Shown here piece after piece: positions 1 to 6,182 of a stretch of 35,692 bases of DNA. How positions within the stretch are numbered: position 1 is the stretch's first letter; every line of letters begins with the position of its first letter. The notes beneath the pieces are model-generated. The model worked only from the letters and a program-made list of their open reading frames with translations, had not been told where the DNA came from and made no database searches. A program made the translations under genes and the position numbers. Source of the stretch: Propionibacterium sp. (GTDB taxonomy: Bacteria > Actinomycetota > Actinomycetes > Propionibacteriales > Propionibacteriaceae); assembly GCA_012517965.1 (NCBI GenBank), contig JAAYTZ010000035.1, positions 1 to 35,692 on the forward strand, written 5' to 3'.

Positions 1-618
1 GCCCCGCACGCGGAAGGTGCCGCGGGTGAAGTTGATGTCGTTGCGGTCGTAGCGGATGTCGACGCGCTTGCGGAGGATGGCGTCGCGGTCCTTGACCTGG
101 CCCTGGCGGATGGACAGCTCCTGGTTGTAGTAGTCCTCCGGCGAGCCGAGGCCGTAGATGCAGGAGACGCTGGCCACGACGATGACGTCGCGCCGCTCGA
201 ACAGCGCGCTGGTGGCCGAGTGGCGGAGCTTGTCGATCTCGTCGTTGATCGACGCGTCCTTCTCGCTATAGGTGTCGGTCTGGGCGATGTACGCCTCAGG
301 CTGGTAGTAGTCGTAGTAGCTGACGAAGTACTCGACGGCGTTGTCGGGGAAGAACTGGCGCAATTCGTTCGCGAACTGGGCGGCCAGCGTCTTGTTCGGC
401 TGCATCACGAGCATGGGCCGCTGCAGCCGCTCGGCCAGCCAGGCGACCGTCGCGGTCTTGCCGGTGCCGGTGGCGCCCAGCAGCACCACATCGTTCTCGC
501 CGGCCCGCAGCCGCCGCTCCAGCTCGTCGATGGCGGCCGGCTGGTCGCCGGCGGGCTCGAAGTCGGCGTGCACCCTGAACGGGGCCAGTCGACGCTGGAG
601 GTCGGTCACCGCGCGCAT
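1..618 (-). CDS. uvrB: UvrABC system protein B, N-terminal part (cut by window edge)
   Basis: UvrB is the DNA helicase-like damage-verification subunit of nucleotide excision repair; it is loaded by UvrA and then recruits UvrC. The visible 206 codons match the UvrB N-terminus: [14 protein letters not shown], the P-loop GATGTGKT near residues 48-55, QPNKTLAAQ, the beta-hairpin region [27 protein letters not shown] and [17 protein letters not shown]. The remaining two thirds lie left of position 1. The start is ATG at 618; it sits 7 nt after a TACGCT -10 box with no Shine-Dalgarno, so the mRNA is probably leaderless. A GH3 gene lies upstream instead of coaE, the usual actinobacterial neighbour. 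Identification is secure. Confidence 0.97.
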   Translation of the reverse strand, partial: MRAVTDLQRRLAPFRVHADFEPAGDQPAAIDELERRLRAGENDVVLLGATGTGKTATVAWLAERLQRPMLVMQPNKTLAAQFANELRQFFPDNAVEYFVSYYDYYQPEAYIAQTDTYSEKDASINDEIDKLRHSATSALFERRDVIVVASVSCIYGLGSPEDYYNQELSIRQGQVKDRDAILRKRVDIRYDRNDINFTRGTFRVRG

Positions 619-625
619 GAGGACC

Positions 626-648
626 AGCGTAGGCGCCCCCTCCGACAG
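626..648 (-). promoter_or_regulatory. uvrB promoter, PafBC/RecA-independent DNA-damage type
   Basis: On the minus strand the order is CTGTCGGAG (648-640), exactly 8 nt, then TACGCT (631-626), then 7 nt and the uvrB ATG. The RecA-NDp motif known from mycobacteria (the PafBC-dependent promoter class) is TTGTCRGTG-N8-TANNNT; this site matches 7 of 9 positions in the upstream part, keeps the spacing and has a full TANNNT. No LexA-type GAAC-N4-GTTC palindrome is seen in the 200 bp upstream of uvrB. The function is inferred from the motif. Confidence 0.7.
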
Positions 649-770
649 TCCCGGACGCCCCCCGGATGCATCCGCTCCGCCTGGCGGAATCGGCTGCCGC
701 CGCAACCGGAGCGAAGCGCGGCAACCGGAGCGGATCGGGGCAGGGCGGGCACGCGCCGGGCACACGCGCC

Positions 771-808
771 GCGCCGGGGCGGCGTCCAGGTGGACGCCGC
801 CCCGGCGC
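771..808 (-). terminator. Terminator hairpin after the GH3 gene
   Basis: A perfect 18-bp inverted repeat (771-788 with 791-808) is separated by only 2 nt and is very GC-rich. It begins 18 nt past the stop of the GH3 gene on the minus strand. There is no T-tract after it, as is common for actinobacterial terminators. It would separate GH3 transcription from uvrB. Confidence 0.8.
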
Positions 809-826
809 GATCTCAACCGACGACCG

Positions 827-2965
827 TCAGCCGATCGTCAGCGGCAGCGCGAACGGGGTGTCCTCCGACGACGTGCCGACATAGACGGTGTACTCCCCCG
901 GCTTGACCTGGAACGAGCCGGTGCAGTAATCCCACACCGAGAACGGGTGGCTGGTCGCCGCGGGATCGAGCGTGATCTCGACACGGCGGCTCTCGCCCGC
1001 TTCCAGGGTCACCTTCGCGAACCCGACCAGCCGCTTCGGCGGCTGCCAGGCCACCGGGACTCCCAGGTACACCTGGAGGACCTCGGCGCCGGCCCGCTCG
1101 CCGGTGTTGGTGACGGTGGCGGACACCACGACCGGGGTGGCGCCGTCCGACGCCGAGGCCGACAGGGCGGCGTCCGAGACCCGGAAGGTGGTGTAGGACA
1201 GACCGAAGCCGAACGGGAACAGCGGCTCGATGCCCTCGCTCTGGAACCAGCGGTACCCGACGCGGAGACCCTCGGTGTAGCGCATCGTCGGCCACCCCTC
1301 GCCCTCATCGGTGCCGGGGTACCGCACCGGATCGCCGTACTCCATGAGGTCCTCGCGGCGCACCGCGTAGGTGGTCGGCACCTTGCCCGACGGGTTCACG
1401 ACGCCCCAGAGCAGGTCGGCGACCACGTGGCCGTCCTCGGCGCCCTGGTTCCAGACCTCGAGCACGGTGTCCGCCCGGTCGATCCACGGCATGATCATCG
1501 GGGCCGAACTCTTGAGCACGACCACGGTCTTGGGGCACTGGCCGAGCAGGGCCGCGACCATCGCGTCCTGGTTGTACGGCAGCTCGGGGGCCGGCATGTC
1601 GGCACCCTCGGTCGCGATCAAGCCGGCCATGATCACGACCACGTCGGCGGCCCGCGCGGCCGCCACGGCCGCGTCGAGGTTGGAGTGGTCGCGTTCCACC
1701 ACGAACAGGTCGGCGGTCGCCGGGCTGCCCAGGTCGGCCAGCACGTCGCGCAGGCCGGGCAGCGGGTCGACGGTGTAGAGCGGGTCCACCTTGGACGAGC
1801 CCCCACCGCCCTGGCAGGCCTTGCCGGCGAAGCTGTCCATGCCGACGATCAGGACCCTTCCGGCGTCCAGCGGCAGCGGCAGCAGCCCGGCGTCGTTCTT
1901 CAGCAGGACGGCCATCTGCTGCCCCAGCCGACGGCTGATCGCCCCGTGCTCGGCGGCCGGGATCGGGGTCGGCGCGTAGGGCTTCTCGAACTGGCCGAAC
2001 CGGAACATCTGGGTGAACCGGCGCACCAGCGCGCGGTCGATGGTCTGAATCTCGAGCGAGGTGTCGTGGAGCGCGTTCATGACGTTGGTCTCGTTCAGCC
2101 ACTTGGCGTCGGGCATCTCGAGGTCCATGCCGGCGTTGAGCGACGGCGCGGCCGAGCGGCAGGACCAGAAGTCGGACTGGACGTAGCCGTCCCAGCCCCA
2201 CTGTTCGCGCAGGATGGTGTGCAGGGTGTACCGGTTCTCGGTGGCGTAGACGCCGCGCACCCGGTTGTAGGCGCTCATGATCGCGGCGACGTCGCCGTCC
2301 TTGCAGCACATCTCGAACGGCAGCAGGTACAGCTCGCGCAGGGTCTGCTCGTCGACCTCGACGTTGTTGCGGAAGCGCTCGTACTCCTGGTCGTTGACCA
2401 CGTAGTGCTTCGCCATCGCGATGACGTCGTGGCTCTGGATGGCCTTCGTCACCTCGACGCCCATGACGCCGGTCAGGTAGGGGTCCTCGGAGAAGTACTC
2501 GAAGTTGCGGCCGGCGGTCACGGTGCGGTGCAGGCACAGGCCCGGCCCCTCCAGGACGTGCTGGCCGAGGTGCACGCACTCCTTGCCGATGATGTCACCG
2601 TAGGCGTGTGCCACCGCCGGGTCGAAGGACGCCGCGACGCCGATCGTCATCGGCAGCGCGGTGGCCGGCGGGGACGGCGTCCCGTCGCCCATGCCGACGC
2701 CCACGGGGCCGTTGGTGATGCGCATGCGCGGGATGCCGAGGTCGTCGTCGGCGATGACGTGCCGCTCGATCCGGATCTGGGCGGCGAGCTGCTCCATCTC
2801 CTCGGCGGACTCGACGTTGTTCGACATCGCGTAGATGTCGATCGTCGCCATGTTGCCGTGCAACTGCCGGATCTTCTGTTCCAGGGTCATCGCCGCGACC
2901 AGCTTGATCGCGCGCTCGCGGGGGCTGAGCGAGCTGTCCATCCAGGGGCGGTCGGCCTCGGCCAT
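827..2965 (-). CDS. Glycoside hydrolase family 3 protein (beta-glucosidase-like)
   Basis: This is a 712-residue three-domain GH3 enzyme that should remove terminal beta-linked sugars, for example from cello-oligosaccharides or plant glycosides. The N-terminal barrel holds [20 protein letters not shown] (about 146-164), [12 protein letters not shown] (186-197) and QSDF with the likely nucleophile Asp265, followed by AGMDLEMP. An alpha/beta sandwich spans roughly 340-590 and a fibronectin type III-like domain the last 100 residues ([16 protein letters not shown]). No signal peptide is seen, so it is probably cytoplasmic and works on imported oligosaccharides. The ATG at 2965 has AAGGAG 8 nt upstream. 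It sits between coaE and uvrB with its own terminator and no transporter or LacI-type regulator beside it. Family is certain, substrate is not. Confidence 0.93.
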   Translation of the reverse strand: MAEADRPWMDSSLSPRERAIKLVAAMTLEQKIRQLHGNMATIDIYAMSNNVESAEEMEQLAAQIRIERHVIADDDLGIPRMRITNGPVGVGMGDGTPSPPATALPMTIGVAASFDPAVAHAYGDIIGKECVHLGQHVLEGPGLCLHRTVTAGRNFEYFSEDPYLTGVMGVEVTKAIQSHDVIAMAKHYVVNDQEYERFRNNVEVDEQTLRELYLLPFEMCCKDGDVAAIMSAYNRVRGVYATENRYTLHTILREQWGWDGYVQSDFWSCRSAAPSLNAGMDLEMPDAKWLNETNVMNALHDTSLEIQTIDRALVRRFTQMFRFGQFEKPYAPTPIPAAEHGAISRRLGQQMAVLLKNDAGLLPLPLDAGRVLIVGMDSFAGKACQGGGGSSKVDPLYTVDPLPGLRDVLADLGSPATADLFVVERDHSNLDAAVAAARAADVVVIMAGLIATEGADMPAPELPYNQDAMVAALLGQCPKTVVVLKSSAPMIMPWIDRADTVLEVWNQGAEDGHVVADLLWGVVNPSGKVPTTYAVRREDLMEYGDPVRYPGTDEGEGWPTMRYTEGLRVGYRWFQSEGIEPLFPFGFGLSYTTFRVSDAALSASASDGATPVVVSATVTNTGERAGAEVLQVYLGVPVAWQPPKRLVGFAKVTLEAGESRRVEITLDPAATSHPFSVWDYCTGSFQVKPGEYTVYVGTSSEDTPFALPLTIG

Positions 2966-3016
2966 CTGCGGATCTCCTTCGATCTGGACGCCGCGGGCGG
3001 GCGTCGCTTCGGATCG

Positions 3017-3022
3017 ACTCTA
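3017..3022 (-). promoter_or_regulatory. Possible -10 box for the GH3 gene
   Basis: TAGAGT on the minus strand fits TANNNT and overlaps the coaE stop codon, about 50 nt before the GH3 ATG. No convincing -35 element is present. Transcription from coaE could also reach the GH3 gene. Confidence 0.3.
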
Positions 3023-3676
3023 GGCGGCGCCCGAGGGCTCGCTCCCCTGGTTGCCGCAAGCTGCCGCACCCTCCCGGGCGGGTGCCAGGGCCGCCCACAG
3101 CGCGGCCACCTGGGGTCCGAGCTCGTCCGGCGTGCCCCCGTTGTCGATCACGTGGGTCGCGACCGCCAGCCGCTGGTCGCGGGACGCCTGCGCCGCCACC
3201 CGCGCCTCGGCGTCCGGCCGGGACAGGCCGTTGCGGGCCATCACGCGGGCCACCTGCACCGCCACGGGGCAGTCGACGACCACGACGGTGTCGAAGGAGT
3301 CCGCCTGCCCCGTCTCGACCAGCAGCGGGATCACGTGGACCACCACCGCCTCCGGGTCGGCCGCCAGCGCCTCCGCCCGCCGCCGGGCCGCCAGGTCCCG
3401 CACGCGCGGGTGCACGATCGCGTTGAGGTCGGCCCGCGCGGCGGCGTCCGCGAACACGAGGGCACCGAGGGCGGCGCGATCCAGGGTGCCGTCGGGGGCC
3501 AGGACGCCGCGCCCGAATCGGGCCACGACGGCCGCGAGCCCGGGGCTGCCCGGCGCGACCGCCTCGCGGGCCAGCAGGTCGGCGTCCACGATGACGGCGC
3601 CGCGGGCGGCCAGCAGGTCGGCGACCGTCGACTTGCCCGACCCGATGCCGCCGGTCAGGGCGATGCGTTTGCTCAC
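3020..3676 (-). CDS. coaE: Dephospho-CoA kinase
   Basis: CoaE phosphorylates the ribose 3'-hydroxyl of dephospho-CoA in the last step of coenzyme A synthesis. The 218-residue protein opens with VSKRIALTGGIGSGKST, whose P-loop is residues 9-17, followed by the DADLLAREAV motif, HPRVRDL and HVIPLLVETG, all typical of the family. The GTG at 3676 is chosen because it places the P-loop at the usual distance from the N-terminus; an in-frame codon at 3763 would run the gene through hairpins and up to the rpsA terminator. GACGAT lies 6 nt before the GTG and there is no clear Shine-Dalgarno, so it may be leaderless. Mycobacterial CoaE carries a C-terminal UPF0157 domain; here that extension is absent. 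Confidence 0.93.
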   Translation of the reverse strand: MSKRIALTGGIGSGKSTVADLLAARGAVIVDADLLAREAVAPGSPGLAAVVARFGRGVLAPDGTLDRAALGALVFADAAARADLNAIVHPRVRDLAARRRAEALAADPEAVVVHVIPLLVETGQADSFDTVVVVDCPVAVQVARVMARNGLSRPDAEARVAAQASRDQRLAVATHVIDNGGTPDELGPQVAALWAALAPAREGAAACGNQGSEPSGAA

Positions 3677-3765
3677 CGGCCCATCGTCGCACGGCCACGG
3701 ACGCCCGCCCCGGCGGGTTGGCGTCCCTCGGCCCGGTCCCGACGCGCCGACGGGACCGGACACGA

Positions 3766-3797
3766 CGGTGCCCCCGTCCCGAGGGACGGGGGCACCG
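3766..3797 (-). terminator. rpsA terminator hairpin
   Basis: A 15-bp perfect inverted repeat (3766-3780 with 3783-3797) has a 2-nt loop and starts 24 nt after the rpsA stop. Two further GC-rich hairpins follow (3733-3759 and 3699-3726) before coaE. No T-tract is present. Confidence 0.8.
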
Positions 3798-3821
3798 CGG
3801 CTGGGCCTGTGCGGCTGGGCG

Positions 3822-5279
3822 TCAGGCGCGGCCGCCGGTCAGCTTCTCGCGCAGGGCCTGCAGCGCCTCGTCGGACGCCAGCGAGCCCTCGGGCGCTTCG
3901 GCGACCGTGCCGGCGGAGTAGGACGCCTGGTGCGCCTCCGCGACCAGCGCCTCGCTGTGGGCCTGCTCGGCCTCGGCGACCTGGCGCTTGTGCGCCTCCC
4001 ACCGGGCCTGGGCCTCGGCGTACTGCTGCTCCCAGGCGCGCTGCTGCTCCTCGTAGCCCGGCTTCCACTCCTGGGTGTCGGGGTCGAAGCCCTCGGGGTA
4101 GATGTAGTTGCCGTTCTCGTCGTAGCTGGCGGTCATGCCGTACAGCGACGGGTCGAAGTCGTCGGCGGCCACGTCCACGCCCTCGTTCGCCTGCTTGAGC
4201 GACAGCGAGATGCGGCGCCGCTCCAGGTCGATGTCGATGATCTTGACCATGACGTCGTCGTTCACGCTGACGACCTGCTCGGGGATCTCGACGTGCCGCT
4301 CGGCGAGCTCGGACACGTGGACCAGGCCCTCGATGCCCTCCTCGACCCGCACGAACGCGCCGAAGGGGACGAGCTTGGTGACCTTGCCGGGCACGATCTG
4401 GCCGATCTGGTGCGTCCGGGCGAAGGTCTGCCACGGATCCTCCTGCGTCGCCTTCAGCGACAGGGAGACGCGCTCGCGGTCCATGTCCACGTCGAGCACC
4501 TCGACGGTCACGTCCTGACCCACCTCGACGACCTCGGACGGGTGGTCGATGTGCTTCCAGGAGAGCTCGGAGACGTGCACCAGGCCGTCCACACCGCCCA
4601 GGTCGACGAACGCGCCGAAGTTGACGATGGACGACACGACGCCCTTGCGGATCTGGCCCTTCTGCAGCTGGTTGAGGAAGCTGTGGCGCACCTCGGACTG
4701 CGTCTGCTCGAGCCACGCCCGGCGCGACAGGACCACGTTGTTGCGGTTCTTGTCGAGCTCGATGATCTTGGCCTCAAGCTCCTGGCCGACGTACGGCTGG
4801 AGGTCGCGGACGCGCCTCATCTCGACGAGCGAGGCGGGCAGGAAGCCGCGCAGGCCGATGTCCACGATCAGGCCGCCCTTGACGACCTCGATGACCCGGC
4901 CGGTGACGACGCCGTCGGAGTCCTTGACCTTCTCGATCGTGCCCCAGGCGCGCTCGTACTGGGCGCGCTTCTTGGACAGGATGAGCCGGCCCTCCTTGTC
5001 CTCCTTGGTCTGCACCAGGGCCTCGACCACATCGCCCACCTGGACCACGTCGAACGGGTCCACGTCGTGCTTGATGGAGAGTTCCTTGGAGGGGATGACG
5101 CCTTCGGTCTTGTAGCCGATGTCGAGGAGAACCTCGTCGCGATCGACCTTGACCACGGTGCCGGTGACGATGTCACCGTCGTTGAAGTACTTGATAGTGG
5201 AGTCGACGGCTTCGGCGAAGGCCTCAGCGGAACCGATGTCGTCGACCGCGACCTGAGCGGCCTCAGGAGAGGAGGTCAT
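3822..5279 (-). CDS. rpsA: 30S ribosomal protein S1
   Basis: bS1 binds mRNA and helps it reach the 30S decoding centre. The 485-residue protein has four S1 RNA-binding (OB-fold) repeats at about 35-104, 121-187, 208-276 and 293-362, the actinobacterial four-domain form. Each repeat ends in a VxLSxK or RLILSKK-like strand. Repeats 3 and 4 carry the best consensus (FGAFVDLGGVDGLVHVSELS; FGAFVRVEEGIEGLVHVSEL). The C-terminal 120 residues are acidic and rich in Glu, Gln and Ala, with EEQQRAWEQQYAEAQARWEAHKR, and are probably disordered or helical. The ATG at 5279 has GGAG 9 nt upstream; codons further upstream belong to the leader. The gene has a strong promoter of its own and a terminator, so it is monocistronic. 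Confidence 0.97.
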   Translation of the reverse strand: MTSSPEAAQVAVDDIGSAEAFAEAVDSTIKYFNDGDIVTGTVVKVDRDEVLLDIGYKTEGVIPSKELSIKHDVDPFDVVQVGDVVEALVQTKEDKEGRLILSKKRAQYERAWGTIEKVKDSDGVVTGRVIEVVKGGLIVDIGLRGFLPASLVEMRRVRDLQPYVGQELEAKIIELDKNRNNVVLSRRAWLEQTQSEVRHSFLNQLQKGQIRKGVVSSIVNFGAFVDLGGVDGLVHVSELSWKHIDHPSEVVEVGQDVTVEVLDVDMDRERVSLSLKATQEDPWQTFARTHQIGQIVPGKVTKLVPFGAFVRVEEGIEGLVHVSELAERHVEIPEQVVSVNDDVMVKIIDIDLERRRISLSLKQANEGVDVAADDFDPSLYGMTASYDENGNYIYPEGFDPDTQEWKPGYEEQQRAWEQQYAEAQARWEAHKRQVAEAEQAHSEALVAEAHQASYSAGTVAEAPEGSLASDEALQALREKLTGGRA

Positions 5280-5377
5280 GTAGTAGGGCTCCGATAACGT
5301 GTTGGATGTCAGGGCTGGCGAGGTCCGTCGCGCCCGTCCTGCTCGGTCCGAGTCCGGGCAGACCACACCGAACGACC

Positions 5378-5407
5378 ACCCTAAACCCCAGCCCCAATCC
5401 CGGTCAA
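5378..5407 (-). promoter_or_regulatory. rpsA promoter (-35 TTGACC, -10 TAGGGT)
   Basis: On the minus strand TTGACC (5407-5402) and TAGGGT (5383-5378) are separated by 18 nt, a near-consensus housekeeping sigma promoter. The predicted start of transcription near 5371 gives a leader of about 90 nt before the rpsA ATG. The 5280-5534 gap also holds the promoter of the divergent gene. Confidence 0.7.
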
Positions 5408-5493
5408 AGAGACCCGGGGCCGGACGCCGCGGGTGCGGCCGGCCGCGGACCGCGAATCTGCCGGTGGCGTACCGGGCACGGACGGGTTTCGGC

Positions 5494-5499
5494 TAGCCT
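5494..5499 (+). promoter_or_regulatory. -10 box of the maltokinase-cap-like gene
   Basis: TAGCCT fits TANNNT and would start transcription near 5506, giving a leader of about 30 nt that contains GAGGAG ahead of the ATG at 5535. The -35 region is not recognisable. Confidence 0.4.
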
Positions 5500-5534
5500 C
5501 GCAGCAGAGATTCCTTCACGACGAGGAGACAACG

Positions 5535-6113
5535 ATGAGCGGCACTGCCGAGGTCTATCCCGACGCGACCCTCACGCCCGGGAAGCTGGAGTTGCTGGCG
5601 AGCTGGATGCCGAAGCAGGCCTGGTTCCAGGGCTCGGAGTCGGCCGATCTCGAGCGGATCGGCTCGTTCCGCTTCGTCGATCCGTACGGCGAGGTCGGCA
5701 TCGAGACCCTGCTGGTGCGCGCCGGCGGCGTGGTCTACCAGGTGCCGCTGACCTACCGGGGCGAGCCGCTGGAGGGCGGCGAGGACTACCTGGTCGGTGA
5801 ACTGGAGCACTCCGAGCTCGGACACCGCTGGGTCTACGACGGCACCGGCGACCCGGTCTACGTCGACGAACTGCTGCGGGTGATCCGCGAGGCGGACGGC
5901 GAGGCCGACCTCAGCACCGGGGCCCCGAAGACCGTGACCGCGCGGGGCAGCGGCGTCGTGCTGGTGTCCAACTCGACCGGGCAGATGAAGCTCAACCGGA
6001 TCGTCGACCCCGCCCCGGAGCCCTCCAGCACCCGCGTCGCCATCGGGTCGCTGGACGCCACCTGGACCCAGGACGGCGAGGAGAAGCACGCGGCCCTGGC
6101 CTACCTGTACTGA
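5535..6113 (+). CDS. Maltokinase N-terminal cap-like domain protein (CG0192-related)
   Basis: This 192-residue soluble protein resembles the N-terminal cap domain of actinobacterial maltokinase and the stand-alone CG0192-type proteins, often labelled 1,4-alpha-glucan branching proteins by association. Visible features are the early segment KLELLASWMPKQAWFQG, the strand-rich core IETLLVRAGGVVYQVPLTYRGEPL, and LGHRWVYDGTGDPVYVDELLRVI. There is no kinase catalytic domain behind it: no aminoglycoside-phosphotransferase-type HGDLH or DFE motif and no membrane segment. A branching activity is therefore not supported. The ATG at 5535 is preceded by GAGGAG (5523-5528) at 6 nt. It is a single gene, divergent from rpsA and convergent with polA, with no glycogen or trehalose gene nearby in the window. 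Family assignment is from recall and is fairly likely. Confidence 0.75.
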   Translation: MSGTAEVYPDATLTPGKLELLASWMPKQAWFQGSESADLERIGSFRFVDPYGEVGIETLLVRAGGVVYQVPLTYRGEPLEGGEDYLVGELEHSELGHRWVYDGTGDPVYVDELLRVIREADGEADLSTGAPKTVTARGSGVVLVSNSTGQMKLNRIVDPAPEPSSTRVAIGSLDATWTQDGEEKHAALAYLY

Positions 6114-6126
6114 CGTTCCCCGATCG

Positions 6127-6166
6127 GACGCCGACGGCGCCGCCTCCGGGTGGCGCCGTTCGCGTC
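6127..6166. terminator. Bidirectional terminator between convergent genes
   Basis: An 8-bp perfect stem (6134-6141 with 6152-6159) is flanked by a further 5-bp outer stem (6127-6131 with 6162-6166). It occupies the 69-bp gap between the convergent cap-like gene and polA, where it could stop transcription from either side. Confidence 0.65.
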
Positions 6167-6182
6167 TCCCGGCGGGGCGGCT

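Noticed and set aside
702-732. Direct repeat of a 12-nt unit (702-713 and 721-732) upstream of uvrB
   Set aside because: Short, GC-rich, lying between the GH3 terminator and the uvrB promoter; no known operator matches, so function is not claimed.
341-4198. Very long plus-strand open frame opposite uvrB, GH3, coaE and rpsA
   Set aside because: It runs antisense to four well-recognised genes, is Arg/His/Gly-rich without any domain, and such frames are expected from high third-position GC.
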